Origin: Catalinimonas niigatensis
GTDB taxonomy: Bacteria > Bacteroidota > Bacteroidia > Cytophagales > Cyclobacteriaceae
Assembly: GCF_030506285.1 (NCBI RefSeq)
Contig: NZ_CP119422.1
Coordinates: 5,381,501-5,445,500, forward strand
DNA length: 64,000 bases
Direction of reading: 5' to 3'
The notes under the pieces were generated by a model. The model was not told where the DNA came from and did no database searches. It saw only the letters and a program-made list of their open reading frames with translations. This document shows positions 44,699 to 54,692 of the stretch, one piece after another (positions within the stretch are counted from its first letter, which is position 1; every line of letters starts with the position of its first letter). The position numbers were made by a program, and so were the translations under genes.

Positions 44699-45577
44699 AT
44701 GTCTATGTCAGTCATTTCCCGTCGGCAAATGCTCAGAAATTCTGCGGCAGTGGCAGGTATTCTCTCCAGTGCACCCCTTCTTTCCCTTTTTGCTTCTGAA
44801 AAGCGTACCTACCGTATTGGGGCCTGCGACTGGTCTATCGGTCATCACAGCGAGGTGGAGGCAATGGCTACCGCGCATAAGATTGGCCTGGATGGGGTGC
44901 AGATCAGCCTGGGCAAAGCAGAAAACAACATGCACCTGCGTCAAAAGGAAGTGCGGCAGGCTTATAAAGAGGCTGCTAAAAAGTATGGCGTAAAAGTTTC
45001 CAGCCTCGCCATTGGCGAACTGAATCAGGTGCCCTACAAGTCCGCTCCCGAAACTGTAGAATGGGTGAGCGACAGCATTGACGTAGCCCAAGCGATGGAT
45101 GTATCGGTGATCCTATTGGCCTTCTTCGGCAATGGTGATCTGAAGAACGATGCTCAGGGCACCCAAGAAGTCATTAAGCGATTAAAGGACGTAGCCCCTA
45201 AAGCTGAAAAGAAAGGTATCATTTTGGGTATTGAATCCTGGCTGAGTGCCGATGAGCATCTGGAAATCATAGAAGCTGTAGGCTCTCCCAACGTACGGGT
45301 CTATTATGATGTAGCCAATTCCCACAAAATGGGCTACGACATCTACGAAGAAATGCAGCGTCTGGGCAGCGAATACATCTGCGAAGTGCATGCCAAAGAA
45401 AATGGCTACCTGCTGGGAAAAGGAGCAGTTGATTTTGAAAGAGTAAAAGCGATCCTGGATGATATCAATTACCAGGGCTGGGTGATCATAGAAGGGGCCA
45501 TACCGGAAGGCATGGAAATGCTGGAAGCCTATCAAGCCAATTGTCAATATGTGCAATCCGTATTTAATCCAAGCTGA
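44699..45577 (+). CDS. Tat-exported sugar phosphate isomerase/epimerase-like TIM-barrel protein
   Basis: A 292-residue protein. The N-terminus is a twin-arginine signal, SRRQMLRNSA followed by a hydrophobic stretch to about residue 31. The rest is a xylose-isomerase-like TIM barrel: GACDWSIG, KIGLDGVQISLG, VSSLAIGELN, GIILGIESWL, VRVYYDVANSHKMGY, EYICEVHAKENG and GWVIIEGA, with acidic residues and His fit for a divalent metal. These families isomerise or epimerise sugars or oxidised sugars. Its stop shares one base with the next start (TGATG), so it is co-translated with the large dehydrogenase. The periplasmic location implies a free sugar or glycoside as substrate. Confidence 0.88.
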   Translation: MSMSVISRRQMLRNSAAVAGILSSAPLLSLFASEKRTYRIGACDWSIGHHSEVEAMATAHKIGLDGVQISLGKAENNMHLRQKEVRQAYKEAAKKYGVKVSSLAIGELNQVPYKSAPETVEWVSDSIDVAQAMDVSVILLAFFGNGDLKNDAQGTQEVIKRLKDVAPKAEKKGIILGIESWLSADEHLEIIEAVGSPNVRVYYDVANSHKMGYDIYEEMQRLGSEYICEVHAKENGYLLGKGAVDFERVKAILDDINYQGWVIIEGAIPEGMEMLEAYQANCQYVQSVFNPS

Positions 45578-48450
45578 TGCAAAAGTATACTCTCCTGCCA
45601 CTGCTTATCCTTCTGTTTGCCTGCGCCCCTGAGCCGGAAGATCTTATTCAGGAAGAACCTGAGCTTTATCTGCCCGATGACCTTCAGGCCACCGTCTGGG
45701 CTGAATCGCCTCAGTTTTTCAATCCCACCAACATAGATGTAGACATCAGAGGAAGGGTATGGGTGGCCGAAGCGGTTAATTACCGGGATTTTAATAACCA
45801 TGAAGGACACAAGGCCCATGAGCAGGGTGACCGTATCATGATTCTGGAAGATCTGGATGGAGACGGGAAAAGCGATACCTCCAAAGTCTTTGTGCAGGAC
45901 CCTGACCTGCGTTCACCTTTGGGCATCGCTGTACTGGGTAAGCAGATTGTCGTTTCCTGTGCTCCCAACATCATCATCTATACCGATGAGGATGGAGACG
46001 ATCAGCCCGATCATAAGGAAGTACTGCTTACCGGCTTTGGCGGTCTGGACCATGACCACGGCCTGCATTCGGTCATTGCCGGACCGGATGGTAAGTGGTA
46101 CTTCAATACCGGAAATGCCGGACCGCACATGGTGACAGATCAAAGCGGCTGGAATCTGAGAGCTGGTAGCGTCTATACCGGAGGTACACCCTATAACGAT
46201 GAAAACACCCCTGCCATGCGCAGTGACGACGGTCGCATCTGGACAGGTGGTATGGCACTCAGGGTAAATCCCGATGGAACAGGTTTGGAAGTATTGGCGC
46301 ACAACTTCCGCAATTCCTACGAGGTAGCTGTGGATTCCTATGGCGACCTCTGGCAAAACGACAATGACGATCAGAAAGATGCCAACCGCACCACCTGGCT
46401 GATGCGCGGTGCAAATGCTGGCTTCTTCTCAGCCGATGGTTCCCGTACCTGGCAGGCTGACCGACGCCCCGAGCAGAGCATACAGGAAGCCCACTGGCAC
46501 CAGCATGATCCGGGAGTATTGCCAGCAGGAGATATTTACGGCTCAGGCTCGCCTACCGGTGTGGTGATGTATGAGGGAGATGCACTAGGAGAAAAGTACA
46601 GGGGCATGTTCCTCAGTGCCGATGCCGGACGCAATGTGGTCTTCGGCTACCAGACAGAAGCCGATGGAGCAGGCTTTGCGTTGCAGCGAAGTAATCTGAT
46701 CAGTTCGGTCAACGAGTCAACCGAAGGCTACCGCTGGTATGAAGTGGATGAAAACAAGCGCAAATGGTTTCGTCCCAGCGATGTGGCCCTTGGGCCAGAT
46801 GGGGCTATCTATGTGGCCGACTGGAACGACCCCATCGTAGGTGGCCATCAGATGCATGACAAGCAGGGCTACGGAAAAATCTACCGTATTACACCTAAAA
46901 ATAAAGCTTTGGCTCTCCCTGAGATTGACCTGAGTACTACCGAAGGTCAGTTGCAGGCGTTGAAAAGTCCCACGATCAATGTACGCAATCAGGGCTTTGT
47001 GAAGTTGAGGGAACAGGGAGAAACAGTGATAGAAGAAGTCAAAGCTTTGTTGACAGCCAAAAATCCTTACCATCAGGCAAGAGCCGTTTGGTTGCTTAGT
47101 CAATTAGGAGAGCAAGGTATTCAGGAGGTGGAAAAAGTACTTCAGCATGACAATGTTCGGCATGACAGTGTACAGCTCAGGATTACGGCTTACAGAGCAT
47201 TGCAGCAGGCAAAGCCCAAAGACTGGCTGGCTTATGCTGATCAACTCGCTGAAGATCCGTCTATAGCAGTCAGGCGGGAGGTGGCGCTATCGCTTAGAGA
47301 TGTGCCGCTAAATCAGAGTAAAAACCTGATCCTGAAACTCATCGCCAGCTACGAGGGCGATGATCCCTGGTACCTGGAAGCTCTGGGCATAGCGATGGAT
47401 GGTAAAGAGCAAAAGCTTTATCCTGAACTGCTGGCAAAGTTTGGCGATGAAAAGCCTGAGGCCTGGAGTGAAGCATTTGCAAAGCTAGTCTGGCGCATCC
47501 ATCCTCCCCAGTCGGTACAGGCTTTAAAGGCAAGAATATTATCCTCTGAGCTTACATCTGAACAACAACAGCAGGCAATGGTGGCATTGGCATTTGTCAC
47601 TAGCCAGGAAGCTGCCCAGGCCATGCTGGAGATTGACCGTAGCGCCCCAGCCGACTTAAAAAAGCAGTCGCTCTGGTGGTTGCAGTTTAGGAAGACCAAT
47701 GATTGGAGAGTTTATCTGCAAGACTGGAAAGCCCCCACCGACTACCTACCCGAAGCACATCCTGAATTATTAGCTTTGAAGAAACAACTTTCAGATACTG
47801 CTTTGAGTCTGGAAAAGCAATTGGTGTCGGCTGAGCAATTGATGGATAGCAAGGCAGGACGCTGGCATCTGTTACAGATGATAGACAGGCTGGAAGAAGA
47901 TGTGAAAGATACCATCAGCACAACGCTCATTCCTCAACTTCTGCAAAGCGAAGACCTTTATCTGAAAGCCGTAGCCCGGCACTATCTGCCTGATGAAAAA
48001 AGTGCATCTACCTACGACAGCGAGGAACTTCTATCCTTAGCTGTCAATGCTGAAAATGGGAAAACCTTATTCTATCAGAACTGTACTACCTGCCATAAAA
48101 TGGGAAAGGCCGGGCAGGAGATTGGTCCGGAACTAACGAACATCCATCGCAAGTACGATCAAGTGGGTATGCTGGAAGGGGTGGTTCACCCGGATGCAGC
48201 CGTAGCTTTTGGCTATGAACCCTGGCTGGTCAGCACCCGTGATGGCGGTATCGTTTATGGTTTAATGCTTTCGGATGGCCCGGTCATTACCCTTATGGAT
48301 ATGTACGGCAGGCAATATATCCTGGAGCAGAACTTGGTAGAAGACAAAAAGCAGTTTAACTTTAGTCCTATGCCCTCACCGGCAGATTTTTCACTAAGTG
48401 AGCAGCAGGTGGCAGACCTCAGTGCCTTTCTACTACAAGTAGACATTTAA
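45577..48450 (+). CDS. PVC-type membrane-bound dehydrogenase with C-terminal c-type haem domain
   Basis: A 957-residue lipoprotein with lipobox LLFAC (Cys about 16). Residues about 25-440 form a six- or seven-bladed beta-propeller of the PVC-type dehydrogenase family, with repeated phrases such as NPTNIDVDIRGRVWVAEA, DHDHGLHSVIAGPDGKWYF, and a late DVALGPDGAIYVADW. Residues about 450-700 are HEAT-like helical repeats. The last 130 residues hold one c-type haem site, CTTCHKMGKAG. Such proteins are thought to oxidise sugars or alcohols at the cell surface; the acceptor is a guess. It is co-translated with the upstream TIM-barrel protein. Confidence 0.9.
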   Translation: MQKYTLLPLLILLFACAPEPEDLIQEEPELYLPDDLQATVWAESPQFFNPTNIDVDIRGRVWVAEAVNYRDFNNHEGHKAHEQGDRIMILEDLDGDGKSDTSKVFVQDPDLRSPLGIAVLGKQIVVSCAPNIIIYTDEDGDDQPDHKEVLLTGFGGLDHDHGLHSVIAGPDGKWYFNTGNAGPHMVTDQSGWNLRAGSVYTGGTPYNDENTPAMRSDDGRIWTGGMALRVNPDGTGLEVLAHNFRNSYEVAVDSYGDLWQNDNDDQKDANRTTWLMRGANAGFFSADGSRTWQADRRPEQSIQEAHWHQHDPGVLPAGDIYGSGSPTGVVMYEGDALGEKYRGMFLSADAGRNVVFGYQTEADGAGFALQRSNLISSVNESTEGYRWYEVDENKRKWFRPSDVALGPDGAIYVADWNDPIVGGHQMHDKQGYGKIYRITPKNKALALPEIDLSTTEGQLQALKSPTINVRNQGFVKLREQGETVIEEVKALLTAKNPYHQARAVWLLSQLGEQGIQEVEKVLQHDNVRHDSVQLRITAYRALQQAKPKDWLAYADQLAEDPSIAVRREVALSLRDVPLNQSKNLILKLIASYEGDDPWYLEALGIAMDGKEQKLYPELLAKFGDEKPEAWSEAFAKLVWRIHPPQSVQALKARILSSELTSEQQQQAMVALAFVTSQEAAQAMLEIDRSAPADLKKQSLWWLQFRKTNDWRVYLQDWKAPTDYLPEAHPELLALKKQLSDTALSLEKQLVSAEQLMDSKAGRWHLLQMIDRLEEDVKDTISTTLIPQLLQSEDLYLKAVARHYLPDEKSASTYDSEELLSLAVNAENGKTLFYQNCTTCHKMGKAGQEIGPELTNIHRKYDQVGMLEGVVHPDAAVAFGYEPWLVSTRDGGIVYGLMLSDGPVITLMDMYGRQYILEQNLVEDKKQFNFSPMPSPADFSLSEQQVADLSAFLLQVDI

Positions 48451-48465
48451 AGGTTAGTCCACAGT

Positions 48466-48505
48466 CATTTAGCCATTTAGCCATTTAACCATTGAGTCAT
48501 TTAAC
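48466..48505. repeat. 8-bp tandem array immediately upstream of a start codon
   Basis: Five contiguous 8-bp units, CATTTAGC, CATTTAGC, CATTTAAC, CATTGAGT and CATTTAAC, fill 48466-48505, ending one base before the ATG at 48507. Any ribosome binding site would have to lie within the array; none is visible. Gain or loss of a unit would move upstream signals by 8 bases. Confidence 0.8.
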
Positions 48506-48506
48506 C

Positions 48507-49796
48507 ATGCAACAGTCAATCAAGCGTAGAGAATTCATCCGACAGAGCAGCCTGGGTGCTTTGGGCCTTAGCTTATTTCCTTACCTTCCCAGGAAAATAG
48601 CGCCTAGTGATACCCTGCGAGTAGCGCATATTGGTATCAACGGCATGGGCACTGCCCACCTCAACTGGTTTGCCAATTTGCCGGAGGTGGATGTAGTCGG
48701 GATTTGTGATGTAGATGAGTTGCACCTCAGTAAAGGTTTGGCCAAAGCCCGTGAGCTTCAGCCGGGGGTCAAAGTCCAAGGCTACAATGATTTTCGCAGG
48801 GTGCTGGAGCAAAAGGACATTGATGTGATTACCTGTGCCACGCCTGACCATTGGCATGCGCAGGTAGCCATGCTGGCTTTTGAAGCGGGAAAAGATGTAT
48901 ATGGAGAAAAACCGCTGGCCTATAGTGTCAGAGAAGGTCAGCAGATGCTCAAAAGTATGGAAAAGCACCAAAGGGTTTTTCAACTGGGTACCCAGATCCA
49001 TGCGACGGATAACTATCACCGGGTAGCAGAACTTATACAGTCTGGTGTGATTGGAGATGTAAAAACGGTGAGGTTATGGAAAACCGGAGATACACCTGCG
49101 CTGGGCCGTCCTGTTGTCCAGCCGGTACCTCAGAGTCTGAACTGGGACATGTGGCTGGGGCCTGCACCCTATGTGGAGTACATGCCGGAGCGCTGCCACT
49201 TCAATTTCCGGTATTTTCTGGACTATTCGGGAGGTATGTTCCAGGACTTCTGGTGCCATATTGCGGATGTAGTGTGGTGGGCAGCCAAACCGCAGGGCCT
49301 GAAAAGTGTAAAGGCAGAAGGCGAAGCGCCTAAAAACAGCATAGCCAATGTACCAGAGTGGATCAATGTTGACTATGAATTTGAGAACATGAACATTCAC
49401 TGGACGTCCACACCCCCTGATGTGCCGGGAGCCAAAGAGCGTAACATTGGAGCTTACTTTGAGGGCAGCAAAGGCACGTTGATATGCGATTACAACACTA
49501 GAGAAATTCGCATAGATGGAGAAGTGATGGAAGACGTAACAACTGTGGATCAATTCATCCCTCGTTCTCCCGGACATCAGCAGAACTTTGTGGATGCCGT
49601 GAAGAACAGAACCCAACCGGAAAGTAATCTGGCGTATGCCCGGGAGATGACCCTGCCCATGCATCTGGCTTTGATCTCTTTCCGCCTGGGAAGTAGGGCA
49701 TTGGAATGGAATGCTAAAAAAGAAAAGTTTAAAGGTGATCGCGAAGCCAATGACCTTTTGGACAGGAAAGCACGAAAGGAGTGGAATTTGGTATAG
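48507..49796 (+). CDS. Tat-exported Gfo/Idh/MocA family oxidoreductase
   Basis: A 429-residue NAD(P)-dependent oxidoreductase. A twin-arginine signal (KRREFIRQSSLG, then a hydrophobic stretch) leads into the Rossmann domain: VAHIGINGMGTAHL, VDVVGICDVDE, ITCATPDHWHAQVAMLAFEAGKDV, and GEKPLAYSVREGQQ with the family's catalytic Lys (EKP). The C-terminal half is the Gfo/Idh/MocA sheet domain. Exported members often hold their cofactor tightly and act on glycosides. The chosen ATG gives a good Tat signal. It lies 56 bases after the dehydrogenase gene, so joint action on the same sugar is plausible, not shown. Confidence 0.92.
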   Translation: MQQSIKRREFIRQSSLGALGLSLFPYLPRKIAPSDTLRVAHIGINGMGTAHLNWFANLPEVDVVGICDVDELHLSKGLAKARELQPGVKVQGYNDFRRVLEQKDIDVITCATPDHWHAQVAMLAFEAGKDVYGEKPLAYSVREGQQMLKSMEKHQRVFQLGTQIHATDNYHRVAELIQSGVIGDVKTVRLWKTGDTPALGRPVVQPVPQSLNWDMWLGPAPYVEYMPERCHFNFRYFLDYSGGMFQDFWCHIADVVWWAAKPQGLKSVKAEGEAPKNSIANVPEWINVDYEFENMNIHWTSTPPDVPGAKERNIGAYFEGSKGTLICDYNTREIRIDGEVMEDVTTVDQFIPRSPGHQQNFVDAVKNRTQPESNLAYAREMTLPMHLALISFRLGSRALEWNAKKEKFKGDREANDLLDRKARKEWNLV

Positions 49797-49937
49797 TGAT
49801 TCATTTTAAGTTTTAATATGAAATGCGTAGAAGGGGCAACAAAAGCCTTTTAAAACGATTTTTAAGGGTATAGAGCTTTATTGTCAAGCTTCTACTTCCT
49901 CATCCCGATTTAGGTTAGATTACTTATCATACTTTAG

Positions 49938-49945
49938 TATATTTG
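49938..49945 (+). promoter_or_regulatory. Possible -7 promoter box upstream of susC
   Basis: TATATTTG matches the TAnnTTTG -7 consensus. No good TTTG lies at the right distance upstream (a TTTA is at 49909, spacer 25), so the site is weak. It would give a leader of about 65 bases to the susC ATG at 50016. Confidence 0.35.
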
Positions 49946-50015
49946 CCCCCTGATATAATCATTGGATTATATTAGCTGATCTAAAATATACTTTTGTTTG
50001 ATTAACCTAAGTTGT

Positions 50016-53000
50016 ATGAAAAACACGTTTACTTATGTTACTCCTGCCATTAGATTATTGGCACTATTGACAGTTTTACTGTTATCAACTCCCTCACTCC
50101 AGGCACAAAATCGTACTGTAAGTGGAAAGGTAGTAAGTGGAGAAGAAAATACCCCTTTACCAGGGGTCAACGTTATCCTGAAAGGTAGCACGCTAGGTAC
50201 GGTTACCAATGCGGAAGGTGAGTACAGATTGCAATTACCTGACGGAGATGGTATCCTTTCTTTCTCTTTCATCGGCTATATCTCACAGGAGATAGAAGTA
50301 GGCAACCAGTCTACCATCAATGTGACGCTCAGTGAAGATGCCCGCCAACTCTCTGAAGTCGTAGTGACCGGCTTATACCACGCAGATCAAGCGTGAGCTG
50401 ACTGGTAATATTGCCAGTGTATCCGGCGAAGCGATAGAAAATATTCCTGTACCTACTTTTGAGCAGGCATTACAGGGAAGAGCTACCGGTGTATTCATTG
50501 AATCCAACAACGGCAAGCTAGGCCAGGGCATTAAAGTGAGGGTTAGGGGAGCTTCCTCCGTCACTGCCAGTAACCAGCCGTTGTATGTAGTAGATGGTAT
50601 ACCCATTACCTCCCAGAGTCAGGCCGACTCTGATTCTGAAACCAACCCGTTGGCCGATATTAACTTCAACGATGTGGCATCCATAGAAATTCTAAAAGAT
50701 GCCTCAGCAGCCGCCATCTATGGTTCAAGAGCCTCCAACGGTGTGGTGTTAATCACGACCAAGCGCGGAAAGGAAGGTAGAACCAACTTTAAACTGAATG
50801 CCTATACCGGATTCAACGAACCTACCAACCGGCGGGAGTTTTTAAGTACGGAAGAATATGTAGAGCTTTTTACAGAAGCAGCCCTCAACTCAGAATTTGA
50901 TCTTGACCGTGAATATATTGAAGGGCAGTTTACCCGTTACGGAGCTGGTAATGAGGCTTCCTGGTTGGTTCCCGGTGCTGAAGAGTATGTAAATACCAAC
51001 TGGCAGGATGAAGTTTTTCAGCGGGGTGCCATCAGTCAGATTGACCTGAGTGCCAGTGGAGGCTCAGAAAAAACCACTTTTTATGCTTCTGGTTCTTACA
51101 GCGACCAGAACGGTCTGATCAAAACCAACCAGTTTACCCGAATCAGTGGAAGATTAAACCTGGACCATCAGGCTACCGATAAGCTGAAGTTTGGGCTTAA
51201 CTTTAATCTGGCGCGTTCTAAAAACAACCGGGTACCTAATGACAATGCCTTCTCTACCCCATTGCAGATCATTGCTTTGCCCCCGATGACACCTCCCGTA
51301 GATCCCCGAACAGGCGAACTAAGTGGAAACTATACGCTTTATTATAATCCGTTGCTCAATTTTGCCCATTCTTCCAATGTTGCTACAGTATTGCGAAACA
51401 TCAGTAATTTGTATGCGACTTATGAGATTGCTCCCTCTTTAAGCTTTCGTACCGAATATGGGATTGACCTCCTTACCCAGAACGAAGAGCAGTACTTTGG
51501 ACAGGAAACTGCCCGAAACTCAAGCGCACCTAATGGATTGGGCTTCAACCGATGGGTACAGGTGGCCAACTATACCACCAATAACTTCTTTCAGTATACC
51601 AAGTCATTTGCTGAAATCCATAATATAGATGCGGTATTCGGAATGAGCTATCAGCAATCTACTACTGATGCTACCGAGGTAGAAGGGCGGGAGTTTCCTA
51701 GTAATGCTTACCGGCAGATCGTTTCAGCCGCCGACATTACCGGAGGTGAATCTACCGAATCAGGTTTCAGCTTTCTATCTTACTTTGCCCAGGCCAACTA
51801 TAAACTCCGCGATCGCTACTTGTTTTCAGTCAGTGGTAGGGTAGATGGTTCATCCAGGTTTGGAGCTAATAACCGATATGGTTTCTTCCCGGCAGCTTCG
51901 GCAGGCTGGATACTGACCGAAGAGGCATTCATGAATGACAGTGAATTACTTAGCTTTCTGAAACTGCGTGCCAGCTACGGACTGACCGGTAATGCTGAAA
52001 TACTTGACGCTGGGCTTATTAACAACTTTGCTGCCCTTGGACTTTACACCGGTGAAGGTGGCTATGCAGGTGTACCTGGTCAGCGTCCTACACAAATTGC
52101 CAATCCAGACCTGCGTTGGGAGCAAACAGCGCAGTTTGACATAGGCATAGATTTCGGATTGTTTGATGATCGTCTGACGGGTGAAATTGATTATTACAAC
52201 AAAGATACCCGTGACCTGCTGCTGAATGTGAACATACCGGCCACTACTGGCTTTGAATCCCAGCTTCAGAATGTAGGACGTCTGCAAAACAGCGGTTTTG
52301 AATTTGCACTCTACTCACAAAACACAACAGGTGATTTTCAGTGGTCTACCAACTTCAACTTTGCCCGTAATATCAACCAGATCACCGATCTGCAAGGCCA
52401 GGTGATAGAAGGGGGATTTGTGAACAGGGCGGTAGAAGGAGAGCCTATTGGGGTGTTTTTTGCGCCTGAATATGCGGGTGTTGACCCTGCCAATGGGGAT
52501 GCTCTCTACTACCTGAACACAGAAAATGCAGATGGTAGCCTGAACCGCGAAACGACCAACAATGTGAACCTGGCCCAGCGTGTGGTGATTGGCAATCCTA
52601 ACCCTGACTTCATTGGTGGAATTACCAACGACTTTGCTTATATGGGTTTTGAACTGAACGTATTCTTTCAGGGTGTGTTTGGCAATGAGATCTACAATGG
52701 TGGTGGTAAGTTTCAGTCAGCCAACGCTGATTATTTTGACAACCAGACCCGCGACCAACTCCGCCGCTGGCAGAATCCGGGCGACATCACTGATGTACCT
52801 CAGGCAAGACTCTTTGGAGGCAACGGAACGGCTGAATCTTCACGCTACGTGCAGGATGGCTCTTATGTACGTCTCAAAACAGTGACGCTGGGCTATAATT
52901 TTCCGGTGAGTTTGCTTGAGCGTTTGAACCTGACAAGCCTGAAAGTCTATGCTTCCGGACAAAATTTACTCACCTTTACTGATTATACCGGCTGGGACCC

Positions 53001-53106
53001 GGAAGTCAACACAGATTACCTGGCAGGGAACATCAGCCAGGGCAATGACTTTTATTCTGCGCCCCAGGCTCGTACCATTACTTTTGGTGTCAATCTCGGA
53101 TTTTAA
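50016..53106 (+). pseudogene. SusC/RagA family TonB-dependent receptor, interrupted by a one-base frameshift
   Basis: An outer-membrane importer of about 1029 residues if the frame is corrected. A signal peptide ends near LQAQ. A carboxypeptidase-regulatory-like domain follows (SGKVVSGEENTPLPGVNVIL, residues about 30-110), then the SEVVVTG motif, the plug (VYGSRASNGVV-type segment) and a 22-strand barrel ending in ITFGVNLGF. After VVVTG the frame shifts by one extra base near 50373: reading on gives a TGA stop at 50394, whereas dropping one T in GGCTTATACC gives Tyr-Thr-Thr-Gln-Ile-Lys, the conserved sequence. Both halves are otherwise intact, with susD 20 bases downstream. It could be a real lesion, a sequencing error or recoding. 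Confidence 0.88.
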
Positions 53107-53126
53107 TCATATTCAATTTTAAACAG

Positions 53127-54482
53127 ATGAAAGATATCATACATAATATAACATTATCTCTCTGTCTGGCTCTGCTGCTGATGGCCTGTGATGAGGGACT
53201 GGAAATAGCACCGGACAATAGTATTGAATCAGGCCAGGCTTTGGAAACATCTTCAGACGTTGAAGCCCTGTTGGTAGGTGCTTACGACGTACTGGGTGAT
53301 GGTGATCTCTATGGTGGTAATTTGTTGCGTGATGCCGAACTGATCGCTACTTTTGACGAGCTTTTTTGGAATGGCACCTTTATAGCACCCGGACAAATCT
53401 ACCGCAAAGAAATGTTGGTGAATAATGATGTGGCTGAAAATACCTGGGAAGAAGCTTATGAGACAATCAACATCACTAATAACGTACTGGCTAACCTTGA
53501 GGTAGTAAACGAAGCTGAAGTTGATCGGGTAGAAGGGGAAGCTCGTTTTCTACGTGCCGTATTGTATCTTGAACTGGTACGAGCGTATGCACCTGCCTGG
53601 AATGATGGCGACCCGGCTTCCAGTTTGGGCGTTCCCATGGTATTGGAACCTACCACTACTGTCACTGAAGGAAGCTATGTGGAACGTGCAAGTGTCGCTG
53701 CGGTTTATACTCAAATACTGGAAGATTTGCAGGCTGCACAGGCATTATTGCCTGAGACCAACGGTTTCTTTGCCAATCAGGCTGCTGCGCAGGCGATGTT
53801 GTCAAGAGTATACCTGATGCAGCAAAATTATCCAGCGGCGGCGGCCATGGCCGATAGTGTCATCAGTTCAGGGGTATATAGCCTCAATGGTAACTATGCC
53901 AATGCGTTTAACAACGAAAGCAATACGCCGGAAGATATCTTTGCCATACAGGTCACCTCTCAGGATGGGATCAATGATATGAACACCTTCTTTGCCTCAC
54001 CGGAGAACACAGGTAGGGGCGATATTTATGTAGAAGAAGATCACCTGATGCTGTACGAACCTACCGATGCGCGCCTGGCTTTCTTCTATGAGGACCTTGA
54101 TCTGGGCGGTTTCCGTACTGGCAAATGGGACGATCAGTTTGCCAATGTAAATATCATCCGGTTGGCGGAAATGTATCTGACCCGGGCGGAAGCCAACTTC
54201 AGATCGGGTACTGCCGTAGGCGCTGCTCCGGTGGATGATATCAATGTGATACGCGATCGTGCCGGACTGAACCCGGTAGCCAGCGTAACGCTGGAGGAGA
54301 TACTGCTGGAGCGCAGGCGGGAATTGGCATTTGAAGGCCACTATATCCATGACCTGAAGCGCACAGAGCGTCCGGTAGGAGACTTGCCTTTTGACTCTCC
54401 TCGCCTGGTGTATCCTATACCACAGCGTGAGATGGATGCCAACCCTGGATTACAAGGCCAGCAGAACGAAGGCTATAATTAA
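53127..54482 (+). CDS. SusD/RagB family nutrient-binding lipoprotein
   Basis: The surface glycan-binding partner of SusC. The 451-residue protein has lipobox LLLMAC (Cys about 21), then acidic and N-terminal TPR-like helices (ALETSSDVEALLVGAYD), a long central SusD insertion region, and the C-terminal RagB part: IIRLAEMYLTRAEANFR, INVIRDRAGL, and LEEILLERRRELAFEGHYIHDLKR, the latter typical of the family (residues about 395-420). It starts 20 bases after susC and ends in a good terminator. The SusC/SusD pair plus the three upstream enzymes suggests a locus for import and oxidation of a specific glycan or polyol. Confidence 0.94.
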   Translation: MKDIIHNITLSLCLALLLMACDEGLEIAPDNSIESGQALETSSDVEALLVGAYDVLGDGDLYGGNLLRDAELIATFDELFWNGTFIAPGQIYRKEMLVNNDVAENTWEEAYETINITNNVLANLEVVNEAEVDRVEGEARFLRAVLYLELVRAYAPAWNDGDPASSLGVPMVLEPTTTVTEGSYVERASVAAVYTQILEDLQAAQALLPETNGFFANQAAAQAMLSRVYLMQQNYPAAAAMADSVISSGVYSLNGNYANAFNNESNTPEDIFAIQVTSQDGINDMNTFFASPENTGRGDIYVEEDHLMLYEPTDARLAFFYEDLDLGGFRTGKWDDQFANVNIIRLAEMYLTRAEANFRSGTAVGAAPVDDINVIRDRAGLNPVASVTLEEILLERRRELAFEGHYIHDLKRTERPVGDLPFDSPRLVYPIPQREMDANPGLQGQQNEGYN

Positions 54483-54511
54483 TAGTATAAAGATCAAATA
54501 TTTTGTATATG

Positions 54512-54541
54512 AGGACTGCCCCTGTGGTGGTCCTTTTTTTT
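54512..54541 (+). terminator. Intrinsic terminator after susD
   Basis: AGGACTGCC pairs with GGTGGTCCT (9 bp, including two G-T pairs) around a 5-base loop, followed by nine T. It closes the susCD unit 30 bases after the susD stop. Confidence 0.85.
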
Positions 54542-54692
54542 TGACTTTTCCTGACTACAGCTTCTTGGCAGTTTGCTTTTGTAAATAACTAAAGGCACTT
54601 GATAAATCATTTCAGGTGTTATTTCCTAATATTTTAAACAAAATAAGCCTTTAGTACGATCTACAATCAAAGCTTTCTTCAAATCATTGATT

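Noticed and set aside
49074-49664. 196-codon open frame antisense to the Gfo/Idh/MocA gene
   Set aside because: It lies wholly opposite a well-supported conserved gene and shows no motif; it follows the codon pattern of the sense strand.
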